Below are positions 1-6,189 of a stretch of 12,240 nucleotides of DNA, piece after piece. The translations under genes and the position numbers were made by a program. The DNA is from Candidatus Altimarinota bacterium (GTDB lineage: Bacteria > Patescibacteriota > Gracilibacteria > UBA4473): positions 1 through 12,240 of the forward strand of contig JAGYLK010000148.1 of assembly GCA_018401175.1 (NCBI GenBank), given 5' to 3'. Each line of letters opens with the position of its first letter. Positions within the stretch are counted from its first letter, which is position 1. Under the pieces are notes generated by a model. It was given only the letters and a program-made list of their open reading frames with translations, was not told where the DNA came from and searched no databases.

Positions 1-470
1 ACCTCCACATCATTCGGATCATCAAATGACTGCAACGACAATTCTAATTGAAAATCCACTGGCTGCCCGACTTCCGCGGTATACTCCTCCACAGAAATCC
101 ACGCGCGCCGCGACCACGAAGAAATCACTTTTATTGTCCGAAAGGTTGTCTGCACTTGCCCGGTCTTTATATCACGAACCTGCACCGTCACCCGCATATT
201 CCCGGTATCCATCGGCGTAAATTTTTGAAGCGTTCGACGCGTCCACTCCGACCAATTCCCACCAGACGTCAACTTATATCGAATCTCCACACCACCCAAA
301 TTCCCCGCCGAATTTCGCGACTGCCGCGCATCGATCGTGAATTCCGAACTCACACGCCCCATCGCCGGAGAAACGATAAAATTCGCCTGCGGCAACCCGC
401 TCGCAGAAACACTGCTCGCAGCGAGGAAGAAGGCAATTCCAACGAAGAAAAGACGCAATAGGTTTTTCAT
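1..470 (-). CDS. Secreted protein with PKD-like domain (partial, 3' end cut by window edge)
   Basis: An open frame starts at the ATG at 470-468 and runs without a stop off the left edge, giving 156 visible residues. The N-terminus has a classic Sec signal: basic start MKNLLR, hydrophobic stretch to about residue 19, and a likely cleavage after VSA (residue 23). The mature protein opens with Pro-Gln-Ala-Asn-Phe and then FTIDARQS at about 44-51, which resembles the strand pattern of PKD/Ig-like beta-sandwiches. A second segment from about 124 (AWISVEEYTAEVGQPV) looks like the start of another beta domain. It probably acts outside the cell, on the surface or as part of an extracellular scaffold; the exact role is unknown. 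It lies 42 bp after the 91-aa gene on the same strand and may have its own promoter. The signal peptide and frame are seen directly; the PKD assignment is by pattern only. Confidence 0.75.
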   Translation of the reverse strand, partial: MKNLLRLFFVGIAFFLAASSVSASGLPQANFIVSPAMGRVSSEFTIDARQSRNSAGNLGGVEIRYKLTSGGNWSEWTRRTLQKFTPMDTGNMRVTVQVRDIKTGQVQTTFRTIKVISSWSRRAWISVEEYTAEVGQPVDFQLELSLQSFDDPNDVE

Positions 471-477
471 TACCTAT

Positions 478-506
478 TTTTTAAAACTTTTTTTAAAATT
501 TGTCAA
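478..506 (-). promoter_or_regulatory. Putative promoter of the secreted-protein gene
   Basis: On the minus strand a perfect -35 TTGACA (506-501) is followed after 17 bp by TAAAAA (483-478), a weak -10. Only 7 nt (471-477) then separate it from the ATG at 470. Transcription starting at normal distance would begin at or next to the start codon. The surroundings are A/T-rich, so the -10 is uncertain. Confidence 0.35.
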
Positions 507-512
507 CTTATT

Positions 513-788
513 TCAAGCCCGGACTTTCTTTGGTAACTTTTTGTTCACATTATTCTCTCTCTTAGACCGGATAAGCAATCCAATTCGTCGTTTTATATCA
601 TCCTGTACGTCATTCCACTCCTTTGCCCTGGCTCCGTATTTTCCTTTCCATTTGTCCAATTCGCTTTCCAAAAGGACAGACTCCTCATCTGTAAAAGTGG
701 AGAAATCAACTTCTGTTGGGAGTTTTTCTTCCAGAGGCAACCCGCCCAAAAGCAGTTCTTTTCCGGTAACGTCTTCTTTTTTTAGCAT
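513..788 (-). CDS. Hypothetical 91-aa charged protein
   Basis: Complete frame of 91 residues, ATG at 788-786 and TGA at 515-513. It is rich in Lys, Glu and Asp, with no signal peptide, membrane segment or cysteine. Residues about 33-75 look like a charged helical segment (ESVLLESELDKWKGKYG onwards), and the C-terminus is strongly basic (KKLPKKVRA). No family is recognised. A -10/-35 pair lies upstream at sensible distance, and the next gene starts 42 bp after its stop on the same strand, which supports it being real. Its last codons lie in an 11-base stretch also found in the palindrome at 853-872. It is probably a small cytoplasmic protein; function unknown. Confidence 0.6.
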   Translation of the reverse strand: MLKKEDVTGKELLLGGLPLEEKLPTEVDFSTFTDEESVLLESELDKWKGKYGARAKEWNDVQDDIKRRIGLLIRSKRENNVNKKLPKKVRA

Positions 789-820
789 TTGAAAGAAATT
801 TAATTTCCTTTTACTTTATT

Positions 821-848
821 ATTATATCATGTAATTTATTTTTTGCAA
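821..848 (-). promoter_or_regulatory. Promoter for the 91-aa hypothetical gene
   Basis: Minus strand: -35 TTGCAA (848-843), 16-bp spacer, perfect -10 TATAAT (826-821). Start would be near 814, giving a leader of about 26 nt before the ATG at 788. No good Shine-Dalgarno lies next to that ATG (the nearest GGAAA is about 15 nt away). Confidence 0.5.
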
Positions 849-852
849 CCAC

Positions 853-872
853 ATTCAAGCCCGGGCTTGAAT
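853..872. repeat. 20-bp perfect palindrome in divergent spacer
   Basis: ATTCAAGCCCGGGCTTGAAT is perfectly self-complementary over 20 bases and is followed by TCCCGGAC. Eleven bases (TTCAAGCCCGG) recur at 512-522, across the stop codon of the 91-aa gene. It sits just upstream of the -35 of that gene and about 70 bp before the M16 start. It could be an operator for a dimeric regulator, a REP-like dispersed element, or a cruciform. Confidence 0.5.
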
Positions 873-941
873 CCCGGACAACTTCTTTTGCCAAATTCCT
901 TCCGCTCTGCCACACTTTTCACGAATTATTATCCAGAAAAA

Positions 942-2204
942 ATGAAACTTCATACCAAAACACTCGCCAACGGACTTCGCCTGCAAGCGGTAGAAATGCC
1001 CGGAACAAACGTCGTCACGACGCTGATTCTCGCCGGAGCAGGATCACGATATGAAACGCTTGAAATCGCAGGAATTTCTCACTTTCTCGAACACATGTTC
1101 TTCAAGGGAAGTAAAAAATATCCCACCCCAAAAGCCGTTGCCGAAGCCGTCGACGCATTCGGAGGAGAATTCAACGCCTTCACTGGAAAAGAATACGCTG
1201 GATATTATGTAAAATCGGGCGCACAGAATATCGAAAAATCCCTCGACGTTCTCTCCGACATGCTCCTTCACGCACAATTAAATCAAGCCGAAATTAACCG
1301 CGAGCGCGGTGTTATTTTGGAAGAAATGGCGATGTACCTCGACATGCCGACCTACCAAATTTCATGGGATTTCGAACAACTTGTCTTCGGCGACCAACCC
1401 CTTGGCCGCGACCAAATCGGAACGCGCGAACTTATTGAAAACGTAACACCTGCTCAGTTCAAACAATACCGAAACGAGCTGTACGTACCAAAAAATATGG
1501 TCATAACCGTCGCCGGAGCAGTAAATGAAAAAACGCTCGAAACTGTAGCGAAATATTTCGATATGCCAGACGCCGAACAAAAGCGCAAAATGACGCCCTT
1601 TGACGCCAACTTGGCAACAAAAAAATTCCGTATTCGCGAGAAAAAAACCGAGCAATATCATCTTTCATTTGGAGTGCGCGCCCTTTCTGAGCGTGATGAG
1701 AAATATGCAGCCCTTCGCGTCCTCGCGGTAATTTTGGGAGGAAATATGTCGAGTCGCATGTTTCAGCACGTACGCGAACAAAAAGGACTCTGCTATTCCA
1801 TCCGCACCACCGTCGACGAATACACCGACACCGGACTTCTCTCCACCCGAGCAGGAGTCAAACTCGATGACGTTCTCCGTGCCACAGAAGCAATTCGAGC
1901 AGAATATGACGACGTCCGCGAAAACGGAGTCACCGACCTGGAGTTGGAAAATGCAAAAAATTATCTCCTCGGAAAAACCGATCTCAACACCGAAGACACG
2001 GAAGATGTCGCACATCACTTTGCCAAAAATGAGCTTCTCTATGCGGTTCGCGAATCATACGAAGACTGGAAAGCCCAAGTCGCAAAAGTGACCAAAGAAG
2101 ACGTAAACTCCGTCGCCAAAGAATTACTGATTCCGGGAAACTTCCGATTTGGCGGCATCGGACCGGCCATTGAAGAAGCCAAACTCTTGCCACTCATTTC
2201 TTGA
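942..2204 (+). CDS. M16 family zinc metallopeptidase
   Basis: A 420-residue insulinase/pitrilysin-type (M16B, processing-protease-like) peptidase. The inverted zinc motif HFLEH is at 47-51 (His47 and His51 as ligands, Glu50 as catalytic base). The third ligand is Glu127 or Glu128 in RGVILEEMAMY. The second half has the usual GGNMSSRMFQHVREQKGLCYS segment (267-286), the substrate-binding Arg/Tyr region of the family. Length and two-lobe layout match active single-chain M16B enzymes. There is no signal peptide, so it is probably cytoplasmic and acts on peptides or small proteins. The ATG at 942 is chosen because MKLHTKTLANGLRLQ begins exactly where family members begin; the in-frame TTG at 843 would add 33 residues encoded partly by the palindrome. 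It is a single gene, convergent with the deacetylase, 6 bp between stops. Confidence 0.92.
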   Translation: MKLHTKTLANGLRLQAVEMPGTNVVTTLILAGAGSRYETLEIAGISHFLEHMFFKGSKKYPTPKAVAEAVDAFGGEFNAFTGKEYAGYYVKSGAQNIEKSLDVLSDMLLHAQLNQAEINRERGVILEEMAMYLDMPTYQISWDFEQLVFGDQPLGRDQIGTRELIENVTPAQFKQYRNELYVPKNMVITVAGAVNEKTLETVAKYFDMPDAEQKRKMTPFDANLATKKFRIREKKTEQYHLSFGVRALSERDEKYAALRVLAVILGGNMSSRMFQHVREQKGLCYSIRTTVDEYTDTGLLSTRAGVKLDDVLRATEAIRAEYDDVRENGVTDLELENAKNYLLGKTDLNTEDTEDVAHHFAKNELLYAVRESYEDWKAQVAKVTKEDVNSVAKELLIPGNFRFGGIGPAIEEAKLLPLIS

Positions 2205-2210
2205 AAACCC

Positions 2211-3110
2211 TCACTGCTTTGCTGTTTTAAAGTTCTCCTCACACGAAGCAAATTGATCCATGAATTCCGAATGAAACGAGTCGTGTCGCTGTGAACGAAA
2301 AATACGGATAAGCTCTAATTTTTCTGTATCGACCGCCTGCGCCGTACAATATTTTTTTTGAAAATGAACCACATATTCATTCCACTGTGGAAAAATTCCT
2401 TTGGTTTTGGCAGCGGCACGAATAGCACGAGCAGTAGAATCGTGATCTGGATGCGTATCCTCTTGCCCAGGAAGATACACAATGTCTGGCGGCGACTGCT
2501 CCAGAACTTTTTGCAACGATTTCTGTAATCCATTCCACGTATAAGGCGTCTCCGGAAAAAAACTCGTCCGCATCGTCTGAAAGAGTTGGGTAAAAACACT
2601 CCTACTTTGTCCTTTTTGTTCTATATCTTGCAAATGTCCATCAGGAAACCCGAGAAATAAAATTTTTTCTTTGGGAATTCCTAATTTTTTTGAAGCCAAC
2701 AAAGATTCCCTTTGTCGACGAGCACCATAGGTCAACGATTCTGTTGGATTTGTTTCATCTTTTCCATCCCCATTTGTAATTACGACAATGGTCACGTCAT
2801 CGCCCGCCCGTAAGTGATTTTTGATGGTTTGAGAACAACACAAAATCTCATCATCTGGATGAGGTGCAACCACGAGAACGGTCTGTGGTTTCTGTACAGG
2901 AACGATTATTTGGACTTCTGGCAAACTCTGCGTTTTTTCATGCAAAAGATGCTGATGTATCAGCTGTTGCAAAGACATCACTTCTGGTTCAGGAGAAAAA
3001 TCATTTATCGTTAATTCCCATACTTTGTGTGCAGGAAGTTGTGGCATATTTTTTTCAGGGACTTCCAAGACCCTGCTCCAAAACAATGTTGATATCAAAA
3101 GTCCACCCAT
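2211..3110 (-). CDS. PIG-L/LmbE-type zinc deacetylase
   Basis: A 299-residue protein with the PIG-L (LmbE) N-acetylglucosaminyl deacetylase core. The metal and base motif APHPDDE is at 82-88 (His84, Asp86 and Asp87), and the second metal motif HPDH at 220-223 precedes a typical helix (STARAIRAAAK). Family members remove acetyl groups from GlcNAc-containing lipids, sugars or mycothiol/bacillithiol precursors; the substrate here cannot be told. About 75 residues come before the catalytic domain, longer than usual, starting with a short hydrophobic run (GGLLISTLFW) that may anchor the protein to the membrane. An upstream in-frame stop lies only a few codons before the ATG at 3110, so that start is secure. 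It follows pilB on the same strand after 51 bp, with a possible promoter in the gap (TTGATT at 3146-3141, 16 bp, CATACT at 3124-3119). Confidence 0.85.
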   Translation of the reverse strand: MGGLLISTLFWSRVLEVPEKNMPQLPAHKVWELTINDFSPEPEVMSLQQLIHQHLLHEKTQSLPEVQIIVPVQKPQTVLVVAPHPDDEILCCSQTIKNHLRAGDDVTIVVITNGDGKDETNPTESLTYGARRQRESLLASKKLGIPKEKILFLGFPDGHLQDIEQKGQSRSVFTQLFQTMRTSFFPETPYTWNGLQKSLQKVLEQSPPDIVYLPGQEDTHPDHDSTARAIRAAAKTKGIFPQWNEYVVHFQKKYCTAQAVDTEKLELIRIFRSQRHDSFHSEFMDQFASCEENFKTAKQ

Positions 3111-3161
3111 CGCGCCCGAGTATGCTCAACAAATTTAAAAAATCAAGATTGGTCTCGTTTT

Positions 3162-4808
3162 CTATTCTCCGCCAATAACCCGATCAATTTCATCAATCGT
3201 CGTAATCCCCTCCAAAACCTTCAAAACACCATCCTCCCAAAGAGAAAGAAAATCTGTATTTTCCCGTAAATAGGAAAGAATTTCTGTTTCAAATACGCCG
3301 TTCAAAATCATCGTTCGAATCTCGTCATCGACCAAAAATGCCTCACTCACCGCCACTTGTCCTGCATATCCCGTATCAGAACATTCCTCGCATCCGTGCG
3401 CAACCGGAAAAGTATCAGCTATCACCTGATTGGGAAAAAGTTTGCGCAAACGATCAATCGCCACGCGTATCCGCGGATTTTCCTCCGGCGTTTCATGTGT
3501 TGCACATTTCGGACAAACCCGTCGCACCAGACGCTGCGCAAAAATCGCAGAAATCGTCGGCGCAGTATTCGCATCGGGAACGCCCAAATTTCGTAATCGA
3601 GAAAGCGCGCCCACAGCCGAATTTGCGTGAAGAGAAGAAAGAACCGTATGTCCTGTCAACGCAGCCTCAAAAGCAAGTTTCGCCGTCGGCAACGTACGAA
3701 TTTCTCCCACCAAAATCACATCCGGATCTTGACGCAAAAGAGATTTGAACCCCGTGTCAAAAGTGTAATTTTGTGATTCATCCACTTGTGATTGAGAAAC
3801 ACCATTCAAATGATATTCTATTGGATCTTCGAGCGTCACTAACTTTTTATCCGGACTATTGAGCTCGGCCAACATCGAATAAAGCGTTGTTGTTTTTCCC
3901 GACCCGGTCGGCCCAGTAACCAAAATTATTCCATTGTGACGATGCAACGCCGAAAGAATTTTTTGCTCTCCATGAGGCGTAAATCCCAGTTCCGAAAAGT
4001 TTAAAATCCCTTTTGAGGAGTCCAAAATACGCAATACAACCGATTCTATTGTTGGCGTCGGAATAGTCGAAACACGCAATTCTACGTTTCGATTATTTAC
4101 TTCAAATTCTATCGCTCCATCTTGTGGCGCAGCCGTTATATTTGCCTTCATCCCCGCTTCATATTTCACACGAGAAACCAGCGATTCCGCAATTTTCAAC
4201 GGCAAATTCAATACATCATGAAGCACCCCATCCACCCGAACCCGCACCATTACCCCCGCTCCCTCTGGCTGAAGATGGATATCAGACGCCTGCGCTGAGA
4301 CAGACAACAGTTCTATTTCGGTCAACAATTCTCCCGCCGAAAGCGTTTTGAGTTTTGATTCAAGCGTTGCAAAATCCTGCAAATGTGCCGTCATTTCTCG
4401 CTTTTTTGTCTCCGCAATATCTGTGCGCACCTCAATTTTGTGACGCTTAAACATTGGAGAATCATACTGTTCAATCGCATATTCAAATCCATCCAAAGAA
4501 CAAACAACCCACTCTATAAGGTACCCCTGAGCCTCAAGCGCTTCCACAAGCGCCATTGCTTGCGCTGATTTTTCCCCCAAAAAAGCAAGCTTTACTTTCT
4601 TTCCCAAAAGAGAAAAGGGGACTGCCTTTGCCTCATCTCCCATTTCCTTACTCGTCAATCGCAAAGCATCAAATGCGATATCAAAATGCCGTAAATCAAC
4701 ATACGACAATCCAAGGGAAGCCGCTCTCTGCTTTGCTTTTTGTTGATTCATATCTCGATTCACCTGCTCGAGAGGAGACGTATCGTGGGCATTCAAATCT
4801 TGATTCAT
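3162..4808 (-). CDS. pilB: Type IV pilus assembly ATPase PilB / GspE family
   Basis: A 548-residue secretion ATPase that powers pilus extension at the cytoplasmic face, working on PilC. Numbered from the ATG at 4808: an N1D-like region with LGLSYVDL near 32-39; the N2D domain (SASDIHLQ near 173-180); Walker A GPTGSGKTT (299-307); Asp box VTLEDPIEY (324-332); Walker B DPDVILVGEIR (361-371); His box TGHTVLSSLHAN (385-396); and the CxxC pairs Cys432/435 and Cys473/476 that bind zinc in PilB/GspE and are absent from PilT. GEIR is followed by TLPTA where most relatives have Asp-x-Glu-Thr-Ala. The start at 4808 fits a strong promoter 6 nt upstream. The ATG at 4751, preceded by AGGTGA 8 nt away, is an alternative giving 529 residues. 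The longer frame from GTG 4898 is rejected. It is separate from, and divergent to, the pilNOC operon. Confidence 0.93.
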   Translation of the reverse strand: MNQDLNAHDTSPLEQVNRDMNQQKAKQRAASLGLSYVDLRHFDIAFDALRLTSKEMGDEAKAVPFSLLGKKVKLAFLGEKSAQAMALVEALEAQGYLIEWVVCSLDGFEYAIEQYDSPMFKRHKIEVRTDIAETKKREMTAHLQDFATLESKLKTLSAGELLTEIELLSVSAQASDIHLQPEGAGVMVRVRVDGVLHDVLNLPLKIAESLVSRVKYEAGMKANITAAPQDGAIEFEVNNRNVELRVSTIPTPTIESVVLRILDSSKGILNFSELGFTPHGEQKILSALHRHNGIILVTGPTGSGKTTTLYSMLAELNSPDKKLVTLEDPIEYHLNGVSQSQVDESQNYTFDTGFKSLLRQDPDVILVGEIRTLPTAKLAFEAALTGHTVLSSLHANSAVGALSRLRNLGVPDANTAPTISAIFAQRLVRRVCPKCATHETPEENPRIRVAIDRLRKLFPNQVIADTFPVAHGCEECSDTGYAGQVAVSEAFLVDDEIRTMILNGVFETEILSYLRENTDFLSLWEDGVLKVLEGITTIDEIDRVIGGE

Positions 4809-4814
4809 CGCGTG

Positions 4815-4843
4815 ATTATACCAGATAAAGAGCTCTTTTTCAA
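4815..4843 (-). promoter_or_regulatory. Strong promoter of pilB
   Basis: Minus strand: -35 TTGAAA (4843-4838), exactly 17 bp, perfect -10 TATAAT (4820-4815). Six nt (4814-4809) later comes the ATG at 4808, so a start at normal distance would fall on the A of the ATG and produce a leaderless message. If translation instead begins at 4751, the leader is about 57 nt with an AGGTGA site. Confidence 0.65.
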
Positions 4844-4868
4844 CCGAAACATCTTCCAAAAAATACCT

Positions 4869-4897
4869 CGTACAGGCGTTGCACGCAATGCCTCTCA
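4869..4897. repeat. REP-like palindromic repeat, copy 1
   Basis: AGGCGTTGCACGCAATGCCT (4874-4893) is an imperfect palindrome with one G/T wobble pair and a mismatched centre. It shares TACAGGCGTTGCA with copy 2. It lies about 25 bp upstream of the pilB -35. Confidence 0.55.
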
Positions 4898-4927
4898 CTA
4901 AAAATTCTCATCCATCCCGAATGCATA

Positions 4928-4956
4928 CGTACAGGCGTTGCATGCAACGACTCTCT
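4928..4956. repeat. REP-like palindromic repeat, copy 2
   Basis: Contains the perfect 14-bp palindrome CGTTGCATGCAACG (4936-4949) flanked by TACAG on the left and ACTCTCTC on the right. The element starts 59 bp after copy 1. Confidence 0.6.
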
Positions 4957-4989
4957 CATGGCAAACGCTCTCCCCAATACTGCCATACC

Positions 4990-5016
4990 TTACAGCCATG
5001 CATGCAACGACTCTAT
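4990..5016. repeat. REP-like palindromic repeat, copy 3 (degenerate)
   Basis: TTACAGCCATGCATGCAACGACTCT keeps the right arm of copy 2 (TGCATGCAACGACTCT) but has a damaged left arm. It starts 61 bp after copy 2 and its end overlaps the stop codon (5015-5013) of the minus-strand gene. Confidence 0.5.
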
Positions 5017-5615
5017 GCCGCCTTCACCACCCCCTTTGCCAACTTCATATGCAAAAACCTCTCCGCCTCCTGATGAACACGCTCTTCATCTTGATCGCTA
5101 AAAATTTCAATCCGCTGCTTTTCTCCCGGGACAAAAAATTCTTCCGGAAGGAAATCTGTCACAAAAACTGGTTCTATTTGTGTTCCTAAGATTTTTGCAA
5201 GTATTTTGCAACATGATTCATCCGCCAAAATTCCCGATAAAAAGAGAACCCCTGTACACTGATTGTTACGCGCAGAACGCAAATATTTCCGAGCCAACCG
5301 ACGGAACTCTACGGTGTCACAAAGCCCCCTATTTGCAAATGAAGAAAGTAATTCATAGGAAAGAGAAACAACTGTTTTGCCAGTATTTTGCAAAAAAGAA
5401 ATCTCCTCATCCTTCGCCCGATCAACCGCAACTCCCAGACGTGTACATTTCTGAAGCGATTTTTCTGCAGCGCCCTTCCAAATATCAGAAACTGCAAAAG
5501 TATTTTGCGGACGACCTCCACCAAGAAAAAGGCGAATCTCTGCTTTTGGATTCCGACGAAAAATAGCTCGAGCCAATACCAATGCGGAATTATCGGGACT
5601 CCAAAGCGATATCAT
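5013..5615 (-). CDS. Hypothetical 200-aa protein beside pilus genes (possible degenerate Asp/Glu-racemase-like fold)
   Basis: A 200-residue protein starting at MISLWSPDN (ATG 5615-5613) and ending at TAG 5015-5013. No family can be named with certainty. The order of a hydrophobic N-terminal segment (SALVLARAIFRRNP), a Gly-rich turn (LFLGGGRPQN at about 29-38), a central strand (TVVSLSYEL) and a late strand followed by a helix (CTGVLFLSGILADES) is reminiscent of the glutamate/aspartate racemase fold. The two catalytic cysteines of MurI (ACNTA and GCTHYP contexts) are not present where they would be expected. There is no signal peptide or clear membrane segment. A longer frame to 5750 would add 45 residues from the antisense of pilN and is rejected. 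It is divergent from pilN with a shared promoter region, and lies upstream of pilB on the same strand, so it may belong to the pilus locus or merely be inserted there. Confidence 0.6.
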   Translation of the reverse strand: MISLWSPDNSALVLARAIFRRNPKAEIRLFLGGGRPQNTFAVSDIWKGAAEKSLQKCTRLGVAVDRAKDEEISFLQNTGKTVVSLSYELLSSFANRGLCDTVEFRRLARKYLRSARNNQCTGVLFLSGILADESCCKILAKILGTQIEPVFVTDFLPEEFFVPGEKQRIEIFSDQDEERVHQEAERFLHMKLAKGVVKAA

Positions 5616-5630
5616 TTTGAAGAGAAAAAA

Positions 5631-5659
5631 TTTGTAAATTTGTCCTGCCGACCCTACAA
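5631..5659 (-). promoter_or_regulatory. Putative minus-strand promoter of the 200-aa gene
   Basis: Minus strand: TTGTAG (5659-5654), 17 bp, TACAAA (5636-5631), then 15 nt to the ATG at 5615. It lies almost exactly over the plus-strand pair for pilN, each -35 being the complement of the other's -10 region. Confidence 0.35.
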
Positions 5660-5660
5660 T
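5632..5660 (+). promoter_or_regulatory. Putative promoter of the pilN-to-GspK-like operon
   Basis: TTGTAA (5632-5637), 17 bp, TACAAT (5655-5660). The start would fall at about 5667-5669, downstream of the ATG at 5659 and 2-4 nt before the ATG at 5671. This favours 5671 as the true start and a near-leaderless message. Both hexamers are imperfect. Confidence 0.4.
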
Positions 5661-5670
5661 GAAAAGCGAT

Positions 5671-6189
5671 ATGGAGCAAGAACAAACACAAAAAAAATAT
5701 ATTTCAGATACACGATTTTGGATTGTGTGGGGAAGTGTCGCCGGAGTCATCCTCTTGGCGTTCTTGTTTTATGGATGGAAAATATGGGCGCTCAATCAGG
5801 AAAATGCGCGATTTGAAGTCTCTATTGAGAATACGAGCGCACGACTAAAAGCCCTCTCTCCCGGAAGCGAACAACTGGTAAAAAAACGCGGAGAAGTACT
5901 ACAGAGTGCCGAAAAATCCAGAACCGCGTGGTCAGACATTATGAATCAGATATCGGATCTCGAAACCGAAGCCGCTCGATTTACTCGCGTAGGACTTTCC
6001 CGAGGAAAAGTGTCAGCCTCCTGCCAAACAACATCATGGAACAGCTTATCGACGTTTATAGGAAAGCTTGAAAGTGACACTCGTGTAAAAAATCTCCGTA
6101 TTTCAAGCACCACCGTCCTCTCTCCCCCGATAGCAAAAGCCAATCAATCTGCAGAAATTACGTTTGATTTTTCACCCAAAATGCCATGA
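5671..6189 (+). CDS. pilN: PilN-like type IV pilus inner-membrane alignment protein
   Basis: A 172-residue bitopic membrane protein from the ATG at 5671 (176 if started at 5659). There is a cytoplasmic tail of about 15 residues, one membrane helix (about 16-36, WIVWGSVAGVILLAFLFYG), a coiled-coil stretch (about 40-100) with a typical R-x-x-W-S-x-I segment, and a small ferredoxin-like C-terminal domain: VSASCQTTSWNSLSTFIGKL followed by VKNLRISS. That strand-helix-strand pattern is characteristic of PilN (GspL C-terminal part). It should dimerise with PilO, and the short N-terminal tail is where PilM would bind. First gene of the operon; its stop overlaps the pilO start by ATGA. PilN is preferred over PilO by position, by the VSASCQTTSW strand and by the short cytoplasmic tail. 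The start is chosen from the promoter position. Confidence 0.72.
   Translation: MEQEQTQKKYISDTRFWIVWGSVAGVILLAFLFYGWKIWALNQENARFEVSIENTSARLKALSPGSEQLVKKRGEVLQSAEKSRTAWSDIMNQISDLETEAARFTRVGLSRGKVSASCQTTSWNSLSTFIGKLESDTRVKNLRISSTTVLSPPIAKANQSAEITFDFSPKMP

Noticed and set aside
26..461. Plus-strand frames at the left edge
   Set aside because: They are antisense to the secreted-protein frame, are rich in Arg, Pro and His typical of shadows, and lack any domain.
843..941. TTG start adding 33 residues to the M16 peptidase
   Set aside because: The extension is partly encoded by the 20-bp palindrome, does not resemble the family N-terminus, and a -10-like box lies at 927-932 just before the ATG at 942.
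4809..4898. GTG start at 4898 for pilB
   Set aside because: The first residues would be encoded by a palindromic repeat and by the promoter itself; a strong -10/-35 pair lies within this stretch.
4869..5016. CRISPR mini-array
   Set aside because: Only three units, strongly diverged and internally palindromic, with no cas genes nearby; the pattern fits REP-like elements better.
4879..5189. Plus-strand frames across the repeats and the 200-aa gene
   Set aside because: They repeat MHATTL because of the palindromes, lie mostly antisense to a better frame, and have no start signals or family features.
5013..5615. Firm call of glutamate racemase (murI)
   Set aside because: The catalytic Cys contexts ACNTA and GCTHYP are absent and the similarity is only a vague order of strands and helices.
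5616..5750. Longer N-terminus of the 200-aa protein (start at 5750)
   Set aside because: It would be antisense to the pilN coding start and run through the divergent promoter region; the hydrophobic, Cys-rich extension is typical of an antisense frame.
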